A stretch of 64,000 nucleotides of DNA from Chrysomallon squamiferum (Eukaryota; Mollusca; Gastropoda; Neomphalida; Peltospiridae). Under the pieces are notes generated by a model, which made no database searches, was not told where the DNA came from, and saw nothing but the letters and a program-made list of their open reading frames with translations. Positions 25,391 through 40,737 of the stretch are shown in pieces (the stretch's first letter is position 1; each line of letters opens with the position of its first letter). The position numbers and the translations under genes were made by a program. The DNA is taken from positions 11,659,160 through 11,723,159 of the forward strand of contig CM022676.1 in NCBI GenBank assembly GCA_012295275.1. Reading direction: 5' to 3'.

Positions 25391-28369
25391 ACACTATATT
25401 AATAAACAGTTAATTACCTAACTTAATAAGGTTGCCATTCTTGTCCTGCCACTCCACGCTAGGCTGAGGGTTTGCTGTTGCGTCACATTCTATCAGAGCG
25501 TTGGTGTAAATGTTTGGTCTCTGCGTTGTGGGTGAGGTGATTGTGATCCCTCCTGTAACAAACCAAGCATTAAAATGTAGCTCAGATTACCCACTGCCAT
25601 CATCGTATTGGTTGTGGTGGTGGTGGTTGTAGCAGTGGTAGTTTGAACAGTATTGTAACAGTAATAACAGACGTTAATAGTATTTTAGTATTACTACTGT
25701 TGATGGTAATAATAGTAATTGTTGCTGTAGCAATGGTGTGATGATGATGGTGTTAGTAACATAGTAGTAAACATGATAATAGTAGAAGCAGATGTAGCAA
25801 TGATGGTGGTAGTTTAGTAATGGTAGTGGTGGAAGCAGTAACAGTTGATGTAGCAGTAGTGTGATGATGATGGTGTTAGTAGTGTTGTATGAGTAGTACA
25901 GTAGTAGTAGTATAGTAAAAGTAACAGCAGCTGCAGCAATGATGATGTTATTTTAGCAGTAGTTGTGGTAGCAGTAACAGATGTCACTGTGTTGGTGGAA
26001 GCAGTTGTGTCAGTCAAAGTAGTGTGACTGATATGAGAACACCAGAAGCCAATCTGTAAACTCTGTCTTAAATTAAACAAAAAATTAAATTAATGTTGCT
26101 GTCTGTTGCTTTTCAAACAAGTGTGTTTTTGTAAATGTGGGATACACGTACTGTAGATTGACAGCTCAATCGTCTTCTTCAACTCATTGCCATTCACTGT
26201 AGACTTGCAAGTGTAGACTCCCGCATCTGTGTCTTGAACAGGGTTGAATGTTAACCTATTTGTAGATCCTCGCAGAGTGGCTCGCACTCTGAAACAACCA
26301 CAAACATCTCTCATGTTTCTTACTGATTACTTTAAAAACATCAACAATAACAATATTCTGCAATTTGAATCAGTAACTTTTTGTGGGTTTTTTTTTTTTA
26401 ATTTCATTTGTTTTTGTTTTTTGGGGGCATTGTTTTGTTTTTAAATTAAAAGTAATACTGAAAGTGTTTCTGTTTTCAAATATTTTTGCTCTTTATTTTA
26501 ATTTTTATTTAATGAAAGGGGAAAAAAAAAAAGTCTTCTTTTCGTTTCTTTTATAAAATTTTAGAATAATTTAGAAAACAAAAAATACAGAGACCTCTGA
26601 TTTGCTAGTTTCAAAAATTAAAACAATATTAAATAATATGAATGATTAAATTGTTGGGGTTTACCTAGATCTAGTGTCATTGATAACCTGGTCAATGTTG
26701 TTGTACCATTTCAGTGGAACAACTGATTCTGCTCCTTGCAGCTCACAAACAACCATGAAAGGCACACCCACCTTCTTTGGAGGAGCCACATCAGGAGATA
26801 GAGACAGCTCCTGAGCATCTGAAATAAAAACAAAAAATTGATTTTAACAATTAGTTTGTGAACTTTACTTCCATAGAAGTAATACACTTGATGATACTAG
26901 TTTCAGTAAAGAGGACTCTATTATTTCTGTAAGGAGGACTGTACTGTTTCAGTAAAGAGAACTGTACTGTTTCTGTAAAGAGGACTCTACTGTTTCTGTA
27001 AAGACTAATGTTTCTGTAAAGAGAACTGTACTGTTTCTGTGAAGAGAACTCTACTGTTTCTGTAAAGAGGACTCTACTGTTTCTGTAAAGAGGACTGTAC
27101 TGTTTCTGTAAAGAGGACTACTGTTTCTGTAAAGAGAACTGTATTGTTTCTGTAAAGAGGACTGTATTGTTTCTGTAAAGAGGACTCTGTTTCTGTAAAG
27201 AGGACTGTATTGTTTCTGTAAAGAGGACTCTACTGTTTCTGTAAAGAGAACAGTATTGTTTCTGTAAAGAGGACTGTATTGTTTCTGTAAAGAGGACTCT
27301 ACTGTTTCTGTAAAGAGAACTGTACTGTTTCTGTAAAGAGAACTGTATTGTTTCTGTAAAGAGAACTGTACTGTTTCTGTAAAGAGAACTGTATTGTTTC
27401 TGTAAAGAGGACTCTACTGTTTCTGTAAAGAGAACTGTATTGTTTCTGTAAAGAGAACTACAGTATTTCTGTACAGAAAACTTTACTGGTTTCCATAAAG
27501 AGGACTATACTGTTTCTGTAAAGAGGACCATTTTAAACAATGTAAGGAATGGAGTGAATTCTGTATGGAAACCTGTGTCAAGAACTCTGTAGATCTCTAC
27601 TGAGAGGACTGTTTGGGTTCTCTGTGTGGGACACTAAACAAAACATTATGTTTATTTTAAATCAGTAGTGGGGGGTTTTCTGTATGCGTGCATATTTACT
27701 AAAAAAAATTGTGCTACTTTAAGTAAGGTTTTGAAAAAGAATGCTGTAATAAATTATGTTTCTGTTAACATTTAAACTGACTTTTCCAGGTTACAAAAGA
27801 TGAAGTATACTCCGAAACTTCTAATTATTGTAAAAATCAGAACTAGGAACATCAAGTCAATGTTCTTAAATCTAACATACAAAATATGACAATTGTTTTC
27901 TCTTGCAGTATAAAATATGTACATATATATATTAAATTAAGTAAGTCTTTTGCGTTCCATTTTTCTGTGGTGCAAAATGCCAGGTTAAGAATTACTGTAT
28001 ATGCTGTGTAAACAGAAGTCCACATTACATCAACAATCTAAAACATACACAAATAAAAAATAATAATAATAATTGTAATAATACAATAAAAATACTTTAA
28101 AAGTCACCAAAGAAAATGCTATGATCTTTATTCTGTGAATTCTGTGAACAACAATTTTAGAACAGGTTTGCGTTGTCTTTATTAGATTATAGACCTAATT
28201 ACTCATGTGTTTGTGTGTAATCTGCTAGGTCACTCTACAAACTGATCATCAAATAACCATTATAACAGGGTAATGGGACAGACCGGATAAACAGTTCTAC
28301 GTAACCGTGGGAACACATCCTGTGGGTCTGGGAGGTGGGAGTTCTGTATAACTGGAGAGTTCCAGATGG

Positions 28370-28403
<34 letters not shown>

Positions 28404-28749
28404 GTTTGGCTTGCAACAGAATTTAGAAAAAGTTAAGAATTTAGGGCAGGATTCACATTTTTTCTTTTCTTCTTTCTTCTGTTCCTAATTTTTTCTTCTT
28501 TTCTTTTTTCTCTTAAATTTATAAAATAAAATAACTGCCACGCCTCTCCCACCCATGTGTGTGTCTGAAAAGAGTCAGGAATGTGACAGGAATGCTGTGC
28601 TGTATATTAAAGTGAGATGGGAGTTGTTGAAATGCAGGCTGCTGTTAAATGTCACACTTACAAATCATCTCTTTTTTTCTTTTTTTTTTAAAGTTCTGAA
28701 CAGTTTTTATATTTATACTTCAGAACCTACATGCCACTGTCTTTGTCTC

Positions 28750-28782
<33 letters not shown>

Positions 28783-29341
28783 CAAACTGAAAGTAATTAG
28801 AATATTAATGTTGTATGTAATAATTCTTTTACATTTTGTGTAAGTTGTGTATATGAGTGCATGCATGTGTTTGAGTGCATGCATGTGTGCATGTGTACAT
28901 GTGTGTCTGTGTGTGTCTGTGTGTGTCCATGCATACATGCATGTGCATGTTATGCTGTGGTAGTCTAGATGTTACAACAAGCAGTGTGTTCCAGGACAGA
29001 GAAAAAAAAAAGCCATGATATTTATGCAGCAATTTGATCTGTCAGTGAAAGGTTATGTGTTCTCTGATTAATAGGAGCCACGTACAGATAACACAGCCAG
29101 CTGTACTAGGTGTGGAACAAGTGAGCGAGCAAGTGAGTAACAGACAAATACACCACAGGACTCAATGTAGGAATGAGTGAGTGAGCGAGTGAGTAAGAGA
29201 AAGTGTAACAGACAAATACACCACAGAACTCAATGTAGGAACAAGTGAAGAACAAGTGAAACGAAAGTAAGAGAATTTCAACACATACAAAATACAATGA
29301 GAAGATGAACAGCTAAAATAATAAAGAAGTAGTGTATGTAT

Positions 29342-29373
<32 letters not shown>

Positions 29374-32300
29374 AACCTGCAGACTGAACCCTTCCCCCAC
29401 ACACACACACACAACTTCTTAATAGATGAAATTAAGGAAATTTAATTCAACAACATAAATACACAAGATACAATTTGTCATGAGAAATCCAGAGATGAGC
29501 TCAGTCCACTACTGGTCAAAACTAATGAATGAGAATTACTGAGGTCATCTAGTGTGTCAGTCTGATGATGACTGACTGAGAAGTAATGGCTCCGGTCAGC
29601 TAGGGTGGACACATTGTGACCAGTGACCACAGCTGGTCACTGGCAGGAAAACAAAACATTAAATCTTTATTATCTTAATGTGAACTTAATAAAAACTGAG
29701 CTAGTTCAGTGACTAAATAAAATAAAAATTATTTTAATAATTCTTGTATGCTGTAATATATATTTTAAAGATATCATTCAGTTATGTCCTGTCTTTTTAA
29801 CTTTTATTTCTACTGATGAATTTTTAATGACAACCCAGCATTAAAAAAAAAAATAAAAATTAAAAATTAAGACTATTTTTGTTTCTAGTGGCAGATGGTT
29901 TACCAGTAAATGGGTTAGAACATGCCAGCCTCAGAATTTGCATCTTTCACAGAACCAAGCTAAAAAGTGAAAACAGGCCTCTCTTGTTATCACACCATTT
30001 ACAGTAATTTAACCTGTAATTTAACTAGTAATTTCTGTAGCCACAAACTAATTACATGAATCTGTTATCAGTGCTTACATGAATGGATACATGCACAGAG
30101 GTATGTGGATATAAACCAAAGGTGTACCTACAAAATGATAAAAGAAATGTGTTGCTTTTTGTACTACATTTTTTGAATAGGCATGGTCTGTATGTATGTA
30201 TGTGGGGGTGTAAGAAAGATATACACACACACACACAAATGCAGAGATGTTTAAAAATGTACTAGTTCTGACTACAAGTTAGTTTTTCTTCTTACACTGG
30301 TGCACACAACACACACACATCAACTACTTAACAAACCAGTGTAAACCAACACAATTTGTTTCAACCTTTAGAGGCTGCAGGTCAAACATCCTGTGTCTGT
30401 GTGTCCATCTGTCAGTGACAGTTGTATAATCACACACCACTTCAACACGTTTGTACTCACTGTTTGTACACAGAGATTTAACCCACAGTAACACAGCCAC
30501 ACCCACCTCCCTGACTGCCAGGATTTCTAGTGACCAACTCAACTAATAACTGTTTTCTTATCTTTCTGAAGTTTATACAGTTCTACAAGCTTTTTAAACA
30601 AAACACATAATCAAAATATAGCATCTAAAAATGTTAAAAATTTAAAAATAAATGTTCTAAATGTGAACAGATATTTTAAGGCAGTCTATGAAAAATAAAT
30701 AAATAAATGTAAATAAAATAAATAATAAATTGTTTTATATAACAATGCAGATGAAGATTTTAAAAAAACATTTATATAATTTTACAGTTGAAATGGTATC
30801 TTTTAGTGTCACCAGCATTACTTTTTATAATTATTTTTATTATATTGGTTTACTTGATAATTAAAAATACATATAAGTAAATGTATGTTTTATCTTGTCA
30901 GTGTATTGAATTTTGATATCATGAAAAGGTTTAATCAGTAATGAAAAGCAAAAAGCTGCCAAGTTTGTTGAAATTTTATCCTTAGTTACATTCATTTGTT
31001 TGTTTGTTTATTTATTTATTTATTTATTTATTTTACAATACTGTACAGTATAGATTAATTTCTATAAGATCAGTTACGTGATTTGAGACAGCAAATAACA
31101 TTGACAAAAGTAAAAAAAAAAAAAAAAAATCAGTTTTTTCCAATAAACCACAAGGAATGTTTTAGACATGGTTGCCTTTGATGTGCAAAGTTTTGTTGTA
31201 CTGGTGGAATGAGGAAAATTGGAAGAGGGCCATTAGCAATAACTGATGTCCATCAACTACTGATGTTTCAGTGTGTGCTGGGCTAGCTGTTTAATTATTG
31301 AAAATACAAGTCTCAGTTTACAGAACGAAGCATCTCGTGTTATTGATCAACATGCACAGTTATGTGTGCTTTTAAAAAACAAACGACAAAAAAAAATTCA
31401 CTGAGTGATGCTGGATAATCAATCTTTGAAGAAATCAATAAACAACATAACTTTTTTCTTATGTAGGGAGTAATACCCATAATGAATAGTTAATCTCTAA
31501 TGCAATAAATAAAAAATAATATGATGCATATCAATTTTCTTATTTAGTGATTAATATTTGATAACAAATGGTTAATCTCTAAGGAATGAATAAAATAAAA
31601 TATAATGAGTATCATTTTTCTGATCTAATGAACAATGTCTGATGATGAATAATTTGTAATGTAATAAACAAATGAAATAGCAGGAATTACACTGTGACTG
31701 AATTAAATAACATGGGCTTTAGTGGCATCTAGTACAGGCCCATTTATTTTCTTTCAACATTCATTCAAATGAAGACAAAAACAATTCCCCAAAAAATAAT
31801 AAAATAAAATAATAGTAACAATAATAAAAAGCAAAATATTCCTCCTCAGTAACGGAAAAATAAATACTTCAGTTTTATACAGATTCACAGAGATACAGCC
31901 AGCCAGCCAGCTAGGCAGGCAGACCTGTCTATGTAACTGAAATTATCACACTAACCCAACATTAACAGAGCCCTGGTTAGAACAAGGTAAACACTCATCT
32001 CTTACTTAGAAAAGAGTTTCACTGAAACTCATCGAAGTGGAAACTGACACAAGTGTTATGAAGTGCTAACTAGTGAGGTGTAGCTCTGAATATATGATAT
32101 AACAATAGGTTGTATTGTGAAGCGTAACTGAATGTACAACACAACAGTAGGTTATTAGTGCTGAATCATCCTCTCAAACAACCCTGTACTGTACTTGTTT
32201 TCTCATGTGTCTACACCAACTGAAGCCCTGAACAGATAGAAAGACATTTTTAGAATACACAGATTACTGATTTATTATTTGGTTTAATTTTCATTCTTTC

Positions 32301-33566
32301 ATGTCAAGAAAATTTATTTTATTATTATTATTATTATTAATTTTTTTTTTCTAAACCCAAAGCAAATATCTGACCTTGTTAATACTCAGTATGGATTACA
32401 AAACAACTTTGTAAAATATTTATATAATGTAAACACAGTCTTAACCGCCTCTCAAAAATGAAGGAAAATAAAAACGTATTATGTGTGTATATGTGCACGT
32501 CTCATTTACTCATTACATTACGCTTATCCAGTCATCTGTAACCACAAGTACTTTTTTATTTTTCATCTAGAGGAAAGCATTTCGGAACTTTTATGTCTTC
32601 ATTATCTGTGTATCTGATATAAAAGGAATAAAAAAAAAATATGTGTAGTATTCACAAAGTTGTCCATGTTTTCATTAACTTTCTCTCTGATAAGTTTGTG
32701 TGCGAGAGTTCAAACAATCACCCTTTCAAAGTGCACAGTCACCCTCATCCACAATCCTGTGTTCCCCCAGGATTTCATATCAAAGGTCACATCACTGGTT
32801 TCTTCCTTCATCTTGATCAAAGCTAGCAGTGAAAATACTACAGCAGGCTGGAAGCAAAGTCAGATACAGAAGGAAAGTAAAAGAAAAAGGTATTTGGCAG
32901 CTGAAGTTTGTATTTCACGATGGTAAAAGATTGAAAGAAAGAAAGAAAGGAAAGATCAGTCGAATACACTTTAATTTTTCTTTCATGATGTTCAAAGAAG
33001 CTGAAAATATCATTTAATAACATTATTTTATTTCTTCACAGCATTACAGAGGAAACCCACTGCTAACACTTTAACAGATTATTCTTACTAATTAGCAGAA
33101 AGCTGTGCTTACACAACCTCCCCATAGACAGTAAAAGACAACCTTCGACAAACCCAGTCAGTGGATCCTGGCTGGTACACTTTTCATTTGATTTTGGAAT
33201 GTATGCATGCAAGATTCATATAAACAGGATAATTTAAAACAAAAAACAAAGCCCAAACATTTGTTGTTGTTTTGTTTTTTCCCAGATAATAAAAACTATT
33301 TGTAGAATTTTATAGCTGGAATGATAACAGTATCTTTTAGAATTCTGCAACAGTATGAAAAACAATGACATTATTTTGGTAAACAGTTATTCAGAGGCAT
33401 TTGTTACATAGCAATAATATTTCAGTATGTAAATATTTTTACTGCCATCAGCTGGTTTGATTTAAAGTAAAAATTACAGCTGTAACCTGGTGACAAAGTA
33501 AAAACTGCTGTCATTTCACATCACATTCTGCTATGTGTTTACAGTAATGATACAAGCAAGACTAAG

Positions 33567-33620
<54 letters not shown>

Positions 33621-36600
33621 CATATACATCTGGTATTTCACTACTGTTCTGCTTCAGCTGATACTTCATTCATGAAGTAACTACTAGAAGCATTACATGT
33701 TGTAACAGGTATATAACACACATTACATCTAATATTCACATATGAAGCAACTTGGATTATTTTTTATCTCTTTGACATAATACACACGCACTGATCAATA
33801 AATCAATCCACGTGAAAACGTGGAGGAATTCGGTGAGAAAACTAATTAGAGTGACACACCTGTGTGACACGTTGAGTGTTCTGACTAATTCAAAATACCT
33901 GATGTACAGGTAAACAACAGCTATCTGTCTACCTATCTGTCAACACCTGTCAAGAGACGATCAATATCTCAATGACACAAAGGTATTAATTCAGTTGTCA
34001 ACTTTTATCAGATCAGTAATTAATACACAGCTGCATTGAAATTGCATTATCTGAACTTTGTTTGTACCTGACAAAAATCTACCTGTCCCTTAGCTTGTGG
34101 AACAACTTTTACAACTATAAATTATAATGAATGTAACTATTAAATCAAGTATCTGAAACATCTCATTTATTTTCTTATGCAGGGAGACACATACAGGTTC
34201 ATGCACATACCAAATAAAACATCTGAACTTCTGCAGAAATCCTGGAAGTCATGTGCTATAAAACTAGCAGCAAATTTTGTTAACATGAGAAGTAACTTGA
34301 TTACGTTGTTCAGTGGGCTATCAAGCAAGAATTCATCCATTAACCAATCATACCTCAGTCGAGACATAACCACAGCCCAGTTCTGTGTTCTAGAAAACAC
34401 TAAACCTACAGCAGAAACCATTAAGAATATTTTCCTAAGTAGAACTGATGACTCAGCCTGTCAAAGCTCAGTCAAGAGATGTGTTCAGTTCTAGAAAACA
34501 CTAAACCTACAGCAGAAACCATTATGAATATTCTGTAAGCAGAAGTGATCCCTTAGCCTGTCAAAACTCAGTCAAGAGATTTAACCATAGCCAATTCTGT
34601 GTTTCAGAAATGCTAAACCTACAAGAGAAACCATTATGAATATTCTGTAAGCAGAACTGATCCCTCGACCAATCACATCTCAGTGAAGACAGGCTGCTGG
34701 AAGACAACAAAGGAGGACAATGAAAAAAAAAAAAAAAAAATCAATATGACAGAGGCCGGGAAGCAGGTCTCTTGAGTGTCTTTCAAATTCTTTAATATTC
34801 CCGATCTGAATATTCATCTATTGATCTATAAATAGAACACTTGAAGACAATGACTGGGGGTTCTGAGGAAGGAAATAAAAATGTGAACAATCCTTGTGGC
34901 TTTGTCGCGATGCGTTCATCTGCTTCACTATTTATTTTATTTATTTTATTTATTTATTTATCCAAAATGATAAAAAATAGATTTTTCTTATTTATGATGT
35001 GTGTGTGATATAAAATAATTTTTAAAAATATCCAACATATAAATATTCAAATTTTGTCAAATTTGAACATTTTAGTCCTTTATTTATTTTTTATTTATTT
35101 ATTAATATTGTTATTATTTTATTATTATTTTTGTTTGTTTTTTTGTTTTTTGTAATTTCCTATTCCCTTAACGGTCATTTATTTTTACAATTCACTGACT
35201 CACAATTATAACAACAGTGTCTTTGTTGTCTTTTTTTTGTTTGTACTTCCAGTTTTCTTTGTTATTTTTATTTTCATATACTTATCATCTGTTATTTGTA
35301 ATTAATATTCTTCTTTTGTTTATTTTATATATATATATATATATTGTTTATTTATTAAAGGTTTATTTTCTATATATTTTTTTAACATGAAATGAATGAA
35401 CACATGGTGATGTAATCAATGTGACATATGGAGAACTGTGTTATAGAATCAATACACAAGTTTCTCACATACCTCACACCTATGTAACTCAAGGCTGTGC
35501 ATGTTATCAAAATCAAATTTTTCTTCCTTCAACACAAACACCAATATTCAGCCTGTCTACCTACACTAACTTACTTATTTCTTTATTAGATGTCACCAAT
35601 ATTCAGCATGAGAATAAACTCTGTATTTTTATAAGACTTAAGTGAACGGGGATATTTGTTTTAATTATTTTTTGTTTTGTTTTTAATTTTTCTTTAATTA
35701 TTATTTTATTTTATTTTATTTTATTTTGTTTTATTTTATTTTGTTTTTTTCCTCACCCCATATTTCATTCAGCGTTTGAAAGCTTTTCTGTTTATATTAT
35801 TTTCATACCATTCTTATTTGTTTACCACTGTTAACGGGAAAAGGTAAAATAAAATTCACGGAATGTCAAATAATAATAATAAAAATTTAACAGGAGATAT
35901 TGATAGAACAGGTCACAAATGCTATATAAACATTTGCAACGTGACATGAAAATAAAATAATCATTGTTTATCAAACTGTACAGAAACAAATATGCAGCAG
36001 CTTTCAGAAGAATGAAAACCATGACAGAATGAAATAATAGTAATAATAATAATAATAATATGATGGTGATGATAATAATGATAACAAAAATACGTTACAC
36101 TTAAGAGAATAATATAAAAATAAAAATATTCTCTACTCATTAAGTACTTCTCTTAATTTTAATTCTTATTTCAAATACACATATACAAAAAAAAAAAAAA
36201 AAAAAAATAAAATAAAATAAAAAAAAATAAAATAAAATAAATTATTATAATATAATAAAAAGAATAAAAATAATGGACACATTTGTCTCTATCAGAGTAA
36301 CACAAACAACTTGACTGTCACAAACAACCATTAAATTAATTTTACAAGGAAACTTCATTAGCATTGATTGCCTAACCGGAATGGTTTCCATGGCAATAAA
36401 ACGTTAAAATGAAGTAACTGTTGAGGAAAGCAAACAGAACAGAAAGGAAGGAAAAACAGACAGACAGACAAGACAGATAAAGCATATTGATTATGTAATC
36501 ATTCCATTGTTCTAAAGCTGCATGGTTTAGTTAACAGTACACGCTGAAATCTTTCACTGGTAATGTATGTGTATTATGTAACTGATCCTGTATTTTACAT

Positions 36601-39600
36601 ATTCCACTTAGATGATGACACTTCATACATGCACTGAATGTAACACTGAAAATACATCCTGCAAATACTCTACACATAATACAGCACACACACAATGACA
36701 CAATATTGCAGAGTTATGGAGGGCATAGTATTGCATAAATGTACTAGACATAATATTGCATGAATATACTGAATCATAATATTGCATACATGTACTAGAC
36801 ATAATATACTAGAGATGATTCTGCACATGTATATCAGATAGTATTGACCTGTATTAGATAATAATTTAATGGAAACTGGCTACTGGTCAGTGGTGAGTGA
36901 GTATAAAATTGTCTGTTCTTGTTTTATAATGTTATATACAGAATCCTTATCAGTTTCAGCATACTACTGAACCACCCAGTACATGACAGTGCTATTTTCA
37001 GTGTATCGTAAATAATGCAGAAAACATAAATTTTCTTTCTGGAGTGATTATTCTGAATCTAATTAGTTCTGTGCTTTGTTAGAAGAATGTTTATCAGCTA
37101 CAGTAACCTGTTGTCACACCCCACTCATTGATAATATATCTGTTTTAAAACCAATGTACTGCCAAAAATACCCTGCCCAGTTAGTTGTATGTGTCAGCTT
37201 TATGGACAGTCATAATGTAATTATAGAGTATGTACAGAAAAATGGAATATTCACAACAAAGACAACCTTCCAGTCAACGTTTAAACTAGCAAGGCCAAAT
37301 GGAAGGTGGTAATGAAATAAAGACAGGTTTAACCTAATCAGAAGCAGCTGTGTAACTTAATAATTGAGTGTTAATTGTGTAAGAGAATGAGAATTGTGAA
37401 TCTTCTAACAAGATGTTTTGTTTGTGACACCTACACAACTAATTCTAGTCACTGTAGTAACACTGTAGACATCAGCTTGCATCACAAAGACTGAAACTGT
37501 GAATGTTCTAACAAGATGTTTTGTTTGTGACACCTACACAACTAACTCTAGTCACTGTAGTAACACTTTAGACATCAGCCTGCATCACAAAGACTGAAAC
37601 TGTGAATGTTCTAACAAGATGTTTTGTTTGTGACACCTACACAACTAATTCTAGTCACTGTAGTAACACTGTAGACATCAGCTTGCATCACAAAGACTGA
37701 AACCTGTGAATGTTCTAACAAGATGTTTTGTTTGTGACACCTACACAACTAATTCTAGTCACTGTAGTAACACTGTAGACATTAGCTTGCATCACAAAGA
37801 CTGAAACCTGTGAATGTTCTAACAAGATGTTTTGTTCATCGCCCACCTACTCACACCTAGATTAAAACTCTACGTAAAATACATCAGTTTGTATCAGCAA
37901 GGTTTCATGTATTATTTTTCCATTCCAAACCCCAAAAATAAAACTGCCACACAAAGGAAGATTTCTTCTCTAAAACAATGTTTTTACAAGTTGTGTACAT
38001 ACCACACTGTGAGTTGCCCAAAACCAAAACCAAACCAACAATGGTGAACCCATCTTACTTTTCTCATTCCAATCTTTGCCCAAACTCTGTCACAGCTATG
38101 ACCATGTTATGAATTTAGTGCTTTAAATGAAATTCAAAGACAATGTTTAAACATTTGTACATAGATTTATTCAACCACATATGCATCATTTTACTCCACT
38201 ACTTTCTGCCAATGTGAGGCAGATTCATAGTTCAGTCCTCCCAGAACTTGCCATCTTCCTGTGTGATGAACTGGTCCAAATGCTACAAACTTCTCTTCAA
38301 AACCAATTTTAACAGAGATATTTTTTATATGATTACTCATAAATGATTAAAAAATGGAAGAAAAAAAGGAAATTGTCTCGTTTTATCATTGTAACTAAAA
38401 GCACATCAAATATGTAAATAACAACAGTAACATTTACCCTCCACTTTATTTTTACCAGTACTCAGACTTCCTGTTACATCAGAATAACTGCATGAACAAA
38501 AAAAAACACTCATATCAAGGCTTGCTAACCCGCCAGTGTAATGTTAAATACTATTTAACAAATAAAATGGATTTAAAAAGCGTGGATGTAAATGTCAGTG
38601 TAAACTAGGTTAGGGAAGAACAGCAGTTTTATATACAATACAGCAGTTTTAATATACAATACAGCAGTTTTATATATAGATATCAGTACAGCAGTTTTTA
38701 TATACAGATATCAATACAGCAGTTTTTATATACAGATATCAATACACTAGTTTTCTGACACATTCAGTGTGTTCATTCACTGATACTACTGTGTTAAATG
38801 ATAACACAGTTTTTATTTTACACATACTGGCTATTTCATTCTCTGTGCCATCACATCAAGATGGCTTCTCACAGAGTATGTATGGTATACCTGTTTTTCC
38901 AATTGGAAATAAATCCTTAAAGATGCCTTTCTCATGAAATAAACTGTGTGGAATATAAACTCCTCTGCTATTAATTAATATATACCTAATATTGAAACAT
39001 TAGAGCTGGGTTTTTCCCTCGATCATCAAAACCTAATAAAGATTAATAAAAATGAAATAATAATCATTAATATTAAGGAATTTTGAGGAGGTACTAGAAA
39101 TTCATCGATTCATTAACTTTTTTTAATGATAAAAAGCAGACATATTTTGTGTTGTGGGTTCAACGTATGAAATCAAAGACAAACAGTTTGGAAAGAGTTT
39201 AGAAATGATGTGTAAACAACCTGCACATTCCTTTCATTCTGTGAATCAGTGCCAGGTCTGGGGTGTGACAATGAGTCTCACAGAGAAAAGAACTAATTAG
39301 TCAGATAGAGGAACACAAACTTACATCCACCATGAGACTAACAAAGCACCCAGCAGATAAACATTCTTCTAACAAAGCACAGAACTAATTAGATTAAGAA
39401 TAATCACTCCAGAAACAAAATGTAGGTTTTCTACCATATTTACGACACACTGAAAATAGTGCTGTCGTGTTCTGGGTGGTTCAGTAGTGTGCAGAAACTG
39501 ATAAACATTCATCTAACAAAGCACAGAACTAATTAAAGAAATCTTCTGTAATGTTTGTAATAATCAGAAATAGAAAGAACTGTCATGTGTTGGTGATGAC

Positions 39601-40705
39601 AAGATTATACTGAAACTGATAAGCATTTACCTAAGAGCAGCAAACTTCAGTTAATGGTTGTAATATGTCTAATGCTGCTGTCAGGGGTTGGGGGAGAGAC
39701 AACAAAACATTGAAGTTAATTAAAATTGGTCTGGATAAAGTGCAGAACTAATTAGTTTGAAAATACATACAGAGGATGATAAACATTGACGTCAGCACGA
39801 GAAAAACTGACGTCAGAAGAACTATAATACTTGATAAAGATGAAATGACGACTGTAAATGTCAGATCATTAAGTGGTACTGTGTGCATTCATTTAAAACA
39901 ACCCATGTCGAAGATTAAACAAATTTTAAAGTAGTTTTTCCAGTTTAAAAAAGACGTCTATTAATTGAAGAACAGGCTGACATTAATCTGGTTGGACTCT
40001 ATTCATCTTCAGTGAAACTAATTGATTTACTAAATATAGCCACAGTCTACCATCCAGTTTAATATTTCTCTGTATCAGCAAGTGTGGCTGGCAGATGACA
40101 TTTTTCTATTATAAAAATACATCCAACATTTTACAAATAAACGTATACATTATATTGTAGCTTAATGTTGGGTTTTTAGTGTTTAGTTTTTGAGAAAAAA
40201 AAAATATATCCTAGGGTTTATGAATGGAAGTATGTTTTTTTGTTTGTTTTGTATTGATGGTAATACATGTGTGTGTTTCAATAACTAGGTTAGGAAGATT
40301 GTTTTGTTTTAAATATACTGTCTGGTCTTTCTTTTTTTTAATTCCCCACCACAGGTATATCTGAGAACAAGGGGAAAGGGATTATGGAACAGTAACGTCA
40401 AAAATAAAAATAAGTAATATGTTTTAATATTAGATTATTTAGGTCTATCAGCAATGTTCATCTCTGACTCTGAAAAGCGCAGTTGTAATGTAAACAGATG
40501 TGTAATTTGAAATAAGTTTAAACAAAAAGCTTTCTTGTGTTGGATGATAACTGAGTATTTCTGAAGTAGTGATAGTATCTCAACTGTCTCTCTTTCCATC
40601 TAATAACAAATTTTTGTCTTGAGGAGTAACACATCAGTCATGTTCTTTGTTCTCTGTGCATTCTCAAGGTACACAGCGTACTCATATTCAAATATTAGTG
40701 TGTTT

Positions 40706-40737
<32 letters not shown>

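Noticed and set aside
32641-33023. Overlapping open frames on both strands in intron 1
   Set aside because: Short, no domain, and AT-rich intronic composition.
34177-34494. 105-codon plus-strand open frame
   Set aside because: No recognisable domain, partly made of the three-copy tandem repeat, no splice or promoter context.
37076-37312. 78-codon plus-strand open frame
   Set aside because: Starts inside inverted-repeat arm 1; no domain and no family likeness seen.
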